From NCBI GenBank assembly GCA_004154925.1, contig QJNS01000071.1, positions 186,001-250,000 of the forward strand: a stretch of 64,000 nt of DNA, read 5' to 3'. Under the pieces are notes generated by a model. That model saw nothing but the letters and a program-made list of their open reading frames with translations. It did no database searches and was not told the origin of the DNA. Origin of the DNA: Monosporascus cannonballus (lineage: Eukaryota; Ascomycota; Sordariomycetes; Xylariales). Shown here one piece after another: positions 51,295 through 61,716 of the stretch. The position numbers were made by a program, and so were the translations under genes. Position 1 is the stretch's first letter. The number at the start of each line of letters is the position of its first letter.

Positions 51295-54151
51295 ATGGGT
51301 GGCGATCTGAAGACCCGTATTAAAGCGAAGCTCTTCAGGAGAAATAGTGCGACACCGTCATTCCTTTCTAGCAATGGGAGCAGCAGTCTCAAGCAAGATG
51401 GAGCTTCCAGCACGCATTCCCACACAACGCGCGCGCGCTCGCCCATAAATGGGGATGTGCCTTCGACGCCGAACTCGATTGCTGGAGAAGAGGAGCATGA
51501 GAATCACCTGTATGAACCCGAGGATGGGCATGAGCAGCATGAGCAGAATCCACCTGACTCTAGCCCCAGTAATGCCAGTGCCAAGAAATCCAGCAGTACC
51601 AGTAACAACAGCATGCCCCGAAGACCTACTGTTCACTTCCAGTCGATGACCAGCAAGAGCAGCGACGGCAGCGAGAGACCATCGTTGCCTAGGAGGTCAT
51701 GGTCGTTGGTAGGTGAGACTACAATTACGATCTCATCGCTCTCGGGCACGGGATCAGGCGTAGCGCAAACAGTGGGTGGTGGTACATCTCCAGCCACTAC
51801 TAGTCGGAAACCAACGGCGGCCGTTCCAAACCCTCCAATGTCTCCAGGTACTGCAAACTCTCTAAATAACGCCGTGAATTCTTCCGATAACTTGAACGCC
51901 TGCAGCAACGCGGCTGGCTTTGACGGGGCACACCCTCCTACTGCTACGGGAAAGGCCGCAGCGCTAACAAACATCGACAATTCTAATAATGCTAATACCG
52001 ATGCCCACAACACATTAACAGCAGCATCAACTCTGTCTCCATCTCCGTTGCCATCAACCACTGCCAAGCTTAGTAGGGATCTTCACACCCACACCTTGAC
52101 TGCACCCAGGCCTACATCGCCCGCCACCATCACCACCTCGCAAGCTAATAAGCCACTGGAGAGCATTCGCGAATATCGCCCCGCGACATCAGGTTCGTCG
52201 CGCCCGACTTCCCGAGCAGCCACAACCCATCTCTCCACTGCTGGCCCTCAAACGGGCGGCTTGAAGCCTGCCGGCTCTAAGCTAGGCTATGACGCCGACG
52301 TTGATGACGATAACGACGACGTTAATACGGACCAGGAGCCCTATCCACCTGCAACTAGGACTCCGAGCAGCCCTGCTGTGAAACCCCCGATCTCGCCACG
52401 GCCTCCCGGTCCACCAAGACGACAGAGTATCCTCCCAAACCGCCAAACCAAGTTGATCACCGCCCTCCTCGATACAAACAATGATAGTGAGGTAGGCTCA
52501 ACCGATTCCGACCAACTTGTGCCTATCAGTGGGACGATGGTGACGAGGAAGATCTGGGTCAAGAGGCCCTTGGCCTCGGCCACCATGATCACCATCAACG
52601 AAGACGACCTTGTGGATGATGTCCGTGATCTTATCCTCCGGAAATACGCGAATTCGTTAGGCCGGCAATACGATGCCCCGGATCTTACCCTTCGCATATG
52701 CCCGAGAGACAGAGAACCCAGCCGCGTGTTACAGCCAGACGAGCCCATGGGTAGGACGCTTGATGCTCATTATCCAGGTGGACAAACTGTAGACGAGGCC
52801 CTGCTAATTGATATACCCTCGCGACGGACTCCGAAGGCATCTCCTAATCCTAGGTACTACGGCGACGACCGGCCCCAAGAATCAGGAACAGATTACTTCC
52901 CTCCATACCCGCCTAATTATTCTCACCCCCACCATACGCCAACCGCGACTATCAACGGAACGCATACCATCCATTTGCCGCCGTCGATGGCTGTAATCAG
53001 CGGGGGACAGTTTCCGGCTCTGCCCTCCCCGGGTAGTGTCAGAAGGATGGGGGGCCAACGACCCAAGGTCCAGCGGATGCATACGGCTTCTCCGGCCTCG
53101 ACCGCTACCAATGGTGGCCATCCTCCACAATCAGGTGCGCCTATAGTCAATATACAAAACTACGGAAGACCACCCCGCTCAAGGACTCACTCAGGTGCAT
53201 CATCAGACCACTCCAATGCCTCCCACCCCGCCCCGGCCCCCCCTCCGATGCCATCTCCCCCGGCCCCGGAACGAGTGGCCACCCCGCCCCCTCGCGTGTC
53301 GTCGCCGCGACCGACCAACCGACCCAAGAAGGCCAAGCAGAAGGTAACCGAGGGAGGACAACAACAGCAACAGAAGCCGCAGACGCCGTCTTTACCGTCG
53401 GGCCTCCTGAACGGCGCCGTGCCGCCCATCAACGTGCTAATTGTCGAGGATAATCCGATCAACCTGCGTCTTCTCGAGGCGTTCGTGAAGCGCCTGAAGG
53501 TGCGGTGGCAGACGGCAGTTAACGGGCTCGAGGCTGTCAGCAAGTGGCGTGCCGGCGGCTTCCATCTCGTGCTCATGGACATTCAACTGCCGAAGATGAA
53601 CGGCCTCGAGGCCACCCGGGAGATCCGGCGAATCGAGAAGGTCAACAATATTGGCGTCTACTCGTCAAGCGCTAGCAGCGCTTTGAGCCCCCGTGAGAAG
53701 GAGAAGGCACCCGAACCCGAGAAGGAGGAGGACCGGCTTGTCAACACCGAGATGTTCAAGAGCCCCGTCATCATCGTCGCCCTCACGGCCAGTTCGCTAC
53801 AAAGCGATAGACATGAGGCACTGGCGGCTGGGTGTAACGATTTCTTAACCAAGGTGCGTTTCCATTTCACGATATCGATCTCTCCGTTTATCTATTTGCC
53901 GAAGTGGCAGCACCTGAATTACAGTGTTTAACGTATGTGTGTTTGTACAGCCGGTCAACTTCGTCTGGCTGGAGCGTAAGGTCAAGGAGTGGGGCTGCAT
54001 GCAGGCTCTGATCGACTTCGATGGCTGGAGGAAGTGGAAGGACTTCTCGCAGAAGTCCGAGGAGGACGAGGCTGGTAAGAAGGCCACCTCCGCCGCCAGC
54101 AAGGCCAAAGCGACCAAAAAGAACCGATTGTCTATCGCTGCCGGCGCTTGA
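51295..54151 (+). CDS. SSK1: Response regulator SSK1 of the HOG osmotic/oxidative stress pathway
   Basis: Cytosolic response regulator. In the family, the phosphorelay from histidine kinases via the HPt protein Ypd1 reaches its receiver domain, and the unphosphorylated form activates the MAPKKK Ssk2 and so Hog1. Exons are 51295-53853 and 53951-54151; the 97-bp intron (GTGCGT to ACAG) joins K853 to P854, rebuilding the conserved L-T-K-P of receivers. The product is 919 aa. Visible parts: an N-terminal M-G-G-D-L-K-T-R-I-K-A-K-L-F-R-R-N segment; a long Ser/Pro/Thr-rich disordered region; a conserved block at about 417-475 (starting T-R-K-I-W-V-K-R-P); a Gln run near 690; and the receiver from about 711, with acidic pair E718/D719, phospho-acceptor D762 in L-M-D-I-Q-L-P, T831 and K853. 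About 40 charged residues are inserted in the receiver before V-I-I-V-A-L-T-A, as I recall for fungal Ssk1. The start is fixed by an in-frame TAA just before the ATG. Confidence 0.95.
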
Positions 54152-54350
54152 ATTTGAGGCGCCACGTTCACTATTACTATACACGGGGGCTGGGGGCGCC
54201 GGATGGCGACTGGCAGCTTGGCACTGACGACGGTTGGGGGACGGGATATCAGTCCGGGATATATGGACGATGAAACATCCGCGCATCTCAGGCCTGCCGT
54301 CAGTACCATACCTGACTTTCCAGGAAACGTCTTCGCATCCTAGCAGAAAC

Positions 54351-54401
54351 GAGTAAACACGAACACGAAACACGATACACGAAACATGAAACACGAAACA
54401 T
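54351..54401. repeat. ACACGAA(AC) short tandem repeat
   Basis: About six imperfect copies of a 7-10 bp unit, roughly 200 bp after the SSK1 stop codon, probably in its 3' UTR. Confidence 0.8.
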
Positions 54402-55610
54402 ATCTACCTGTTCATTTTATATCTACATTTTACCGCGGGAGGTTATTCTAGTATTCCTCTGGTTGTCGCTACTTCTATCCCGGCTTCACTGGGCATTACT
54501 TGCTTTTAATGCGGGAAGCCATCGTAGTCTATGGGAGATTAGGAGATGTCGAAGTCGAAACCCTGAATGGCTCCTTCAACTTTTTTTTTCGTTCCCTGGA
54601 AGAAGAACGGGCGGAGGTTCAAGTATGCAACATACAGACGTACGCAGCCTACGCCGTTGAGACACGTGGACCGCAAGGCAAATTCTCGGGCGGACGGATA
54701 GGAAGGGCAGATGGGAAGAGAGGAGCACAGAGAGAAAAGGAAGAAGGCAGGAGTGGGGACCAGGCAACATAGGCAGGAAGCGAAGTACAGAGAAAGACGG
54801 GCAGATAGGGCAGAAAGGACGGACGGAGGAGCATGCTACTCGCGTAGAGAGAAATGGAAAACGAATGGCGACGACGGGGCGTCTGGTTGCCGGACGGGTC
54901 GGTTGGGTTATTCATTATTTTTTCCCCATCGAAAGAATGATCATTATTCCCAATCGAATCATACTCCGGCTCCTACGTCCCTCGGGTTGTTAATCTATGC
55001 AATAGCACGTGCCTTTCGTCAGCGGAGTTCTCCATATGACCTACTGGTAACGAATAAGGACTCCGGCTTTACGACCGGGTGGTCGTTGCTGTTACGTCGC
55101 AGCTGGCGAAAGGCCAGTCAGGAGTAAGAGCGGGGGGTTTGCTTGAGGTACTACCGCAGACAGTGAATGGCCATGCTTTGACGTCCTGCCACGCGGTATA
55201 CCCTCCCGCCCCCGTTCTCTCTAAGGGGTGTAGGAGAACGTAACTTTACGTTATAGAGCATCGCCTCTGTCCGGCTATAGGTATAGGTAGGCTATGTTCT
55301 GGAAAGGGGGCTGAGGGCCTGAGGCGGTGGTGGTCCTATATCTCGTAACATAGCCCTGCTCTGCTCTCATACTGTGAGATGGGAGGTACCTTGGGTATGG
55401 AGTGTACGTGCCCGATCTGAACCATATTGAATGAGCTGCCATGATGAGGCTAAAAATTTGTACAATACACGGGGGTTGATTCTATTGCTTAGTTGCCTCC
55501 ACCAATCCACTGTCTCCTATATCGGGTTAAGATGTCAATTCCATAAGAAAACGTATGGAATATGTTGACCATATCGTTCCGAAGAGGTCTTTGGTTACTT
55601 GCCAGGCGTT

Positions 55611-55715
55611 TGCGATAGTGGTAAGCACTGGCATAACGTCAGCGGATGTCGAATCCCATACAACTCTGTAGTGGACCCGGTGGGGGGCTATTAAAAGAAA
55701 ACACACCTCTCTGTA
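55611..55715. repeat. Diverged dispersed repeat, copy 1
   Basis: Shares TGCGAT, AAGCACTGGCA and GTGGACCC blocks in the same order with 56241-56365. Confidence 0.5.
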
Positions 55716-56097
55716 TTGTGCGAATGGAGCAACCCATGTAGGGGTCTTATGGGTCTAAATATAGTAGTAACTGGACGGTGGATGGATCGCAATCTTGTCT
55801 TTGAATTCGAGGATTTCATGTCTTTCATAGCTGCAGTAAGTCAACACCCGTAAAATTGTAGGGGCAGGTATAGCTTAGGCAGGGCAAGGTAGCTCCTTAC
55901 GGAGTAGTATTCATATATGAGACATGTTCCTTACCGATTCGGAGGTTAGAGCAGCACATTAGAGCGCGGGTTCCTACAGCATAAGACATCTTCGATTTAT
56001 TACCCCCACTCCCTTCTCTTCCCAGGAAGCTGAGTTACTGTACGGTTACAGCAGCCATGTAACTAAGCGCATGCGTGGCGCTTTATTACGGTGTAGA

Positions 56098-56146
56098 GGA
56101 GCTCTACGAGCTCCCAGTGGTATTCTTTGTTAGTTACCTCCACTGG
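56098..56146. repeat. Two adjacent small hairpins
   Basis: GGAGCTC-TAC-GAGCTCC (56098-56114) is a perfect stem with a 3-base loop. CCAGTGG and CCACTGG (56114-56120, 56140-56146) form a second stem directly after it. Could be an intergenic terminator-like structure or a repeat terminus. Confidence 0.6.
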
Positions 56147-56363
56147 GCCACCACTTGCCGTGTGAGGCTAGAATGAAGGTCCCAATGGAAACTGTACGGA
56201 ATATATAGTGGCATTTCGGCCAAGATTGACTTTCGTCACTTTGCGATGGCGGCAAGCACTGGCAGAACCGTCAGAGCACGCTCACCCACATACAAATTTG
56301 TTTGAGATTCTACTGTACCTGACCCTACGGTGGACCCTGTGGAGGTAACTAACAGAGAATACC
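56119..56363. repeat. Inverted repeat with 34-35 bp arms
   Basis: 56119-56152 matches the reverse complement of 56329-56363 with two mismatches and one indel. The right arm belongs to dispersed repeat copy 2 (56241-56365). This could be the terminus structure of a small non-autonomous element or two opposed repeat fragments. Confidence 0.7.
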
Positions 56364-56365
56364 CC
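56241..56365. repeat. Diverged dispersed repeat, copy 2
   Basis: Related to 55611-55715, sharing AAGCACTGGCA, a short tract, then GTGGACCC and an A-rich run. The right end overlaps the inverted repeat arm. Confidence 0.5.
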
Positions 56366-56674
56366 TGAGACTTGTGCAAAGGTACATACCAACGCCCCCA
56401 GATCCCGATGCCGTGAGAGTTTAGTGGTGGGTACGATGGGCACGAAAACGCTGCCGTCTCCACGAACGCCACTGCGTACAAATCCACTAGGATCATGCGG
56501 CGGTTCGTATTGCAGGGGAGTCGGACCCATCCTGCAACGTCGCCAGCCCGCCAAGCCTGACTTTTACCTCTTCCGTCCAAGAATCAGTGGTTCCGCTGCC
56601 CGGCCAATGCCTGTTTATGTGTGGCGTGGGTGTGTATGTGTGATCCGAGCGTCGTGCGTTAATGATGCACAACC

Positions 56675-56682
56675 TATATAAA
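56675..56682 (+). promoter_or_regulatory. Candidate TATA box for the eight-cysteine protein gene
   Basis: TATATAAA about 220 bp upstream of the ATG at 56905. Position fits a fungal core promoter with a leader of roughly 190 bases. Sequence match only. Confidence 0.45.
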
Positions 56683-56904
56683 CAGCGTGGAACGCGACAG
56701 ATCATGGCGTCATGGTCCTGTTTACGTCAGGTGCCAACTTCTCTCTGACAATCTCACGGCGACTTCATAACAACTTGAGACTCCGTCGGCTACACTTAGC
56801 ATACCGTCGTAAAGTAGCACGATCGAGCGCACCGCAACAACCAAAACAAAACAAAACACAGGAGCTAGCTGGCCACAGAGCTACCCAAACATCCACCGCC
56901 CAAC

Positions 56905-57465
56905 ATGGCATCTAGCACAGCAGCGGTCACCGCGACCACCACCGGCGGGACCGCGACGCAGACGAACGGCTGCGGCGCGAGCCTGTTCGACATCCCGACG
57001 CGGGACTTCGCGTGCGCGGTGCCCTTCTCCGTCGGCGGCGAGGACAACACGGACATCATGGCCCGGTGCTGCGGCGCCGCCGACGTGGTCTCGTACCGCG
57101 GCGACTGCGGGCTGTACTGCCTGGCCGTGGACCAGAGTGTCACCGAGCTCACCAAGTGCCTGCACGACGCCGGCGCCGCCTGGGGCGACGTCTTCTGCAA
57201 CGGCAACGGCACCGCCACCGCCACCGCCCCCGGCGAGGCCGACGTCCCCGCCACCGCGAGCGCCAGCGTCGTCGCCACGGGCGGCGCGGACGGCGGGAAC
57301 GGCGAGGCGGGGGATGGCAACGCCGATGATACGGACGCCCCCGGCGCCGAGGACTCGCCCGGCGCGGCGCCCGGCCTGCGGCCCGAGTTCGGCGTCAGTA
57401 CCCTGGGCCTCACCATCGGGGCCCTGCTGTTCTCCGCCACGGCTTTCGGCGCGTTCCAGGTGTAG
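56905..57465 (+). CDS. Small eight-cysteine protein with hydrophobic C-terminus
   Basis: Intronless, 186 aa, with a much higher G+C and third-position G/C bias than its surroundings. Eight Cys at residues 23, 37, 55, 56, 68, 72, 85 and 98, including a Cys-Cys pair and C-G-L-Y-C, lie in one compact N-terminal domain that also contains D-I-P-T and W-G-D-V-F-C. A Thr/Ala/Gly/Asp-rich linker follows (about 100-155), then a hydrophobic end (about 163-186, S-T-L-G-L-T-I-G-A-L-L-F). The start has no signal peptide: a short Ser/Thr/Ala stretch. The spacing does not fit hydrophobin or CFEM. I believe this is a conserved, unnamed Pezizomycotina family, perhaps surface or tail-anchored; function unknown. 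The start codon follows a good context (CCCAACATGG). Confidence 0.8.
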   Translation: MASSTAAVTATTTGGTATQTNGCGASLFDIPTRDFACAVPFSVGGEDNTDIMARCCGAADVVSYRGDCGLYCLAVDQSVTELTKCLHDAGAAWGDVFCNGNGTATATAPGEADVPATASASVVATGGADGGNGEAGDGNADDTDAPGAEDSPGAAPGLRPEFGVSTLGLTIGALLFSATAFGAFQV

Positions 57466-58991
57466 AGAGGGGAAGCGGGAGAGGGGATAGGCATAAGGCG
57501 AGGGAAGGGGGGGAGACGCGGGCTTCTGCGGTCTGTACATATGCGTGTCTGGCTTGTTCACTGCGTCATAGGACCTCGGCTGGGGAAACGGTACCGGCTG
57601 GATTTGCTGCCATTGGTTAATGATTTCGTTTCGTCATAATGATCAATATATTTTAACCTCTTCAAGTTATGTTGAAGGGGCTCTAATGGGTAGTCCAATG
57701 ATTGCGTGGACGAAGGGGTCAGCAGCTCATATATATACCCAAGGATTGCAACGGCTTCGCTGACAAGCGTACTATTCAAACTTGTCGGCGCTTCCAGTAA
57801 TCAAATGTAAGGCTCTAGCGGAACTTTAAGTCGTCGTTTTGCAAAAACTTAAACTTGATTTGGTGCAATCGCGCTCCACATGAGTTGTCCTATTCGCAGA
57901 TTAGTTAGTTCCTTAACCCATCCTACAGAGTACTTTCTGGATACCTGTATACGGTCTGACGGCCAGTTGTCGGTCCGTTACGTAAATATCTTTCCGATTT
58001 TAATAGTTCCTTTACGTGATATATTCGAACCTTTGTGTAAAAGCCCTAAAAATTATTATAGGTGCGGCATAGCATTGGCTGTGTTGATACGCCGGTGCAC
58101 CGATACGTTACATAACCCTTAATACCTTTGGCTCCAACGTACTGCTGCAACTTTCTGAAAGAGTTTGATTTATATGTACTGATATTTAGAAAATTTGCAA
58201 AAATACGGGGGTCTCGGAAAACGCCACTCGAACCCAGATGTCTCACAATCCCTCCCTTATCAACCTTGATGTTCATCCAGCGAAGAGGATAAGTGGCAAA
58301 GTTACTTCCTTTCTTCGCAAGGCATACGAGCAGCCAATAAACTGAGCCACCACCAACACGGGCAGGTATGCGAGGAACAGATAATATATAAGTCCCAGGC
58401 CAACCCTCGGTCCGTCCAGCTTGTGGTGACAGGAGCTAGACTCTCCTTAAGTTACCTTATCATGTTATCTCGAAAGTGTCGACTACTTCTACGACACTAT
58501 CCGGAGCCTCGGACGTATCTACGGAGCCCGGGGAGACGCAAAGGGTTTGGGGAAAGCAGCCTACCAGTAGCGAATTGCTAATTAAGCTTGTTGGCGGTCA
58601 CCAATTGGGAGCTCTCAAGTAGTTCAACCACACACGGTGCAGGACAAGGAGAACCAGGAGCCGGTACTCTAACAACTTCATTTGACTCGGTGTACCGTGA
58701 CTATACGCAGTGGCCGCGAGGCGGCGAAATACACCACCTATATCAATGGTGAGACTAGAAGCGGGCATGCAGAGTTTTCCTTTACACCGAATTCTCAATT
58801 TGGGGTCGACTACCTGCATAGTTGACGTACACAGCTTTACAAAGTCCTGGTGAGAGATCACACAACCTCACTAGAGAGATCTTCCTTGAGACGTTAGGGA
58901 TTTCAGTAAGGCTTTCCACGGACTTATGGTCTCTAATCCACTGGGAGCGAGTTACGTCCTTCGACAATTTGAGTTGACTGTGAGAAACCCC
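57466..58991. other. Intergenic region, nothing recognised
   Basis: Between two convergent genes (56905-57465 + and 58992-60936 -). Open frames at 57880-58122 (+) and 58598-58861 (-) show no family features. No repeats or RNA genes recognised. Confidence 0.6.
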
Positions 58992-60936
58992 TCAGGGCCT
59001 ATCTACTTTGTACGTGATCAATGGCCAACTCGGGTGGTTGTGCGCGAGAAGCTCTGTAGGAAATTCCTGTAGACCAAGAAGCCATGCGGCCACTTCCTGC
59101 CATCCAGGCGACATACTTTGCTGTTCCATCTCCAGCCTGGCCTTCACCCAATCATCATTCCACCAGCTTGGTATAGCAACACCAGGTCCCTCTTTGACTT
59201 CATTCGTCCTGCTATCGACATGCGTTGAGTGTTCTGCAAGATACAGAAGGGCATAACACGTTAAGTCCGGACGGCAGGGATGCCCTCCCGTATGCTTGCC
59301 AGATGATATATTCCCTTCCGGGGGAAAGTAATTTAGTGATAGAATCATGCTCGTGTACGAAACCCGATACAGAGTATCGAGTTGCTCTGGTGTAGCCCGA
59401 CTAACAATGTCCCCCTTGACTCCAATTCTTCCGCTCATCCATTGGTTGACTCCAAGATCTTGTTGCTCAAGCTGTAAGTTTAACCACTTCCGTAGAGCCT
59501 TCTCCCTGACATCCAGCAACAGAACAGATAGCTCAGTGGCAGCTTCTTGATAAGCTTGCGGGAGACTTCCAAACTGCTTCTTGATGGTGGCAGCGTAGTA
59601 TGAACGCATGACCTTGTTTGGTCTAGGGCTCCACGAAGAGCTATTTTCGAGGACGGCTAAGGAGGCGCTGCGAGCATCCGAACGGTATATGCCTCGTGAG
59701 CGCTTCCATTGGTCCGATGCGTCGAAGAACAGGGTGTGTGGACGAAGGCCCTTGTTTCGGCCAAGTATGCCGAACGCCAGTGTAAGGCCTTCCCCGTTGT
59801 ACTCGTCCACGGTTAGTGACCGGGAGGCGAGCAGACCTTTCGGCATAGAATTGATTGCTCGGGAGACGCGACGCCTGAATCCGATACTCTCTCCCCAGAG
59901 GAGAGAAACCGAGTCTGAATTACCGCCATCATCGAACACCGTGGCATCGACGCTGGAGCGAGGTTGAACATTCCAAGAAATTGGGTTATCCGAAAACTTC
60001 GCTAAAATTGCTGTCGGATCCCATACTATCCCCCTTGCTGGAAAGAGCGAAACCCCCCAGTCGTCAGACGCAGCAGTTGGGATCTTTTTTTCAGGATACG
60101 CGTCCGCCAAACGTTCCCACTGCTCGCTGTCTCCACACAGCCCGCGGTATTCCCTTCGAATTGCGGTGCGGCTTGGGCCAGTCCAAGCCATCCATCGGTT
60201 TTGAACAAATCTACGGTTCCGCCACGCTGGAACCGCATACCTGACAACCGCTATAGTTGTAGCCGTCGAGAGGGCAAGTACGCCGACTGAGTCTTGATTG
60301 CTTCCGGCGAGGAAAGTAAGCACTATTGTTGCGAAAGACACAGCTAAGAGGGTGGACACGATGGTCCACCACCAATGTTCATATCGTGCAATTCGAAATC
60401 TGATCGAGTTAGCACTGCAGACCACCATACGTGAATGTCGAGAAAACCCGGAATTTGTGGGCATGGATACCTACCGAAACGTCCAGAGGCCTTGATCCTC
60501 TGAGATGTTGACGATTGTCGTAATCAGACCCTGTATCAGGGAAGTGAACACCGCAAGCCCTATCGACGTCCAGAGTAGAGCTGTTTGGCCTCGCTCGTTA
60601 GCGATCTTCAGGTGAGCTCCGTCTGGGTCCATTCATCAGGGGTAACTGTGTATAATGCGGGTAATCGAAGAGAATTATCCAGCCAGCAAAAGAAAGAGAA
60701 AATAACATCAAGCTAACTACAAAGATTGGGTTGACCAGTATTGAAAGGGTTGCAGTGAAGGGAAGGGTATCCTCGACCGATGAGGGGCCAGGATTACCTT
60801 TTGTTGCTGGTCGGGGAGCCCACCAGGCTGAGATTTCCCAAACGCATGAGCATGCTAACGATGCCGGTTTGTCAAGGTTAATAATGATTTGAAACGACTG
60901 GAATTGCACGCGCGACACAGCTGTGGCGTCCTTCAT
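58992..60936 (-). pseudogene. Multi-pass membrane protein of unknown function, with one frameshift
   Basis: Start ATG 60936 is the first after an in-frame stop. Exon 1 (60936-60475) begins V-S-R-V-Q-F-Q-S-F-Q-I-I-I-N-L-D-K-P and has a membrane segment at about residues 60-90. Exon 2 is 60399-58992. The 75-bp intron (60474-60400, donor GTAGGT, branch site GCTAAC, acceptor CAG) joins T-F-R to F-R-I-A-R-Y-E-H-W-W-W. Within exon 1 the frame must shift by +1 near 60630 to pass from P-H-Y-T-Q-L-P-L-M to D-G-A-H-L-K-I-A-N-E; a 4-base ATGA duplication or a single inserted base would do it. Read through, the protein is about 622 aa with four hydrophobic segments in its first third and a large soluble C-terminal half. 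I recall similar fungal proteins only as hypothetical. The long coherent frame argues for a recent break or a sequence error rather than old decay. Confidence 0.75.
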
Positions 60937-61074
60937 GGCGTTAATATTGGTTGGTATGTACGATTCAAAGCGAAGTTTTGGGTGATGGGGGTTGCACCAG
61001 GTTTTAAAATTTCAGCCGTATTGCCTTGCCCGGTTCCGTATCTCCCATGCCTTGCAGAAGCTGTAAATTGCACA

Positions 61075-61281
61075 TTATCGGACGAGCCAAGATCATCAAT
61101 ACTTCTGTCGATCCTAAAAGTCTTTCTCCAAGAAAATCGACTGCGGCTTTTATATTCGAGTTTTTTAAGAAAGTTGACTTTATCTTTCTCAAAAAATCGA
61201 ATATAAAAGCCGCAGTCGATTTTCTTGGAGAAAGACTTTTAGGATCGACAGAAGTATTGATGATCTTGGCTCGTCCGATAA
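61075..61281. repeat. Perfect 85-bp inverted repeat (long hairpin)
   Basis: 61075-61159 is the exact reverse complement of 61197-61281. The 37-base spacer is itself nearly palindromic (T-run/A-run and GAAAG/CTTTC), leaving about 10 unpaired bases, so the stem is close to 100 bp. It starts about 140 bp upstream of the membrane-protein ATG at 60936. If transcribed it would be a double-stranded RNA substrate for Dicer. It may equally be a fold-back artefact of library or assembly. Confidence 0.95.
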
Positions 61282-61618
61282 CTTTATGAGGGTTGGATAC
61301 CCCGTGGGAACGATCGAGCCGTAAGACTGGCGAGGACTCGCAACGCCTTTTTTATACCCACTTAAGGTTTACCGCGCAAAGCTTAACATCTCCTGAGTCG
61401 TATTGTCTGCATTCAAGGACCCTGCCGAACCCCGATATAATGTTCATCATGGTCGAAGCTTGTCGGCAACCACGCATTCGGGTTTAGAATAAGGCTTTAC
61501 GGGACTGGGGTATATAATCTATCCTAACCGTGAATACCATTGATCCGTCTTCGTGTTTGAAGATACTGGGTATGGTATCTATCGTGCAAATTAATATCGT
61601 GTAATGATTTTCTGTGTA

Positions 61619-61716
61619 TTTGGCTCAGCCTCGAAAATATGGCTAGAACCCAAATGTACCTTACATGTTTGGCTCAGCTTGGAAAATAAGGTTTGAACCG
61701 ACATCAACCTTGCAGA
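61619..61716. repeat. Imperfect tandem duplication, 49-bp period
   Basis: TTTGGCTCAGC begins both copies (61619 and 61668); each continues with a GAAAATA core and a CCTT-type end. Divergence between copies is moderate. Confidence 0.75.

Larger units (their letters stand above)
54152..56904. other. Intergenic region with several small repeats
   Basis: Starts with the SSK1 3' untranslated sequence. Open frames of 90-138 codons at 54500-55127 are purine-biased low-complexity sequence and look non-coding. It contains an ACACGAAAC-type tandem (54351-54401), two diverged copies of one repeat (55611-55715, 56241-56365), and an inverted repeat (56119-56152 with 56329-56363). No gene recognised. Confidence 0.6.

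Noticed and set aside
54711..55127. 138-codon frame after SSK1
   Set aside because: Low-complexity Lys/Arg/Glu-rich translation of a purine-rich tract; no conserved feature.
61004..61289. Frames of 62 and 87 codons with the same peptide on both strands
   Set aside because: A direct consequence of the perfect inverted repeat, not two related genes.
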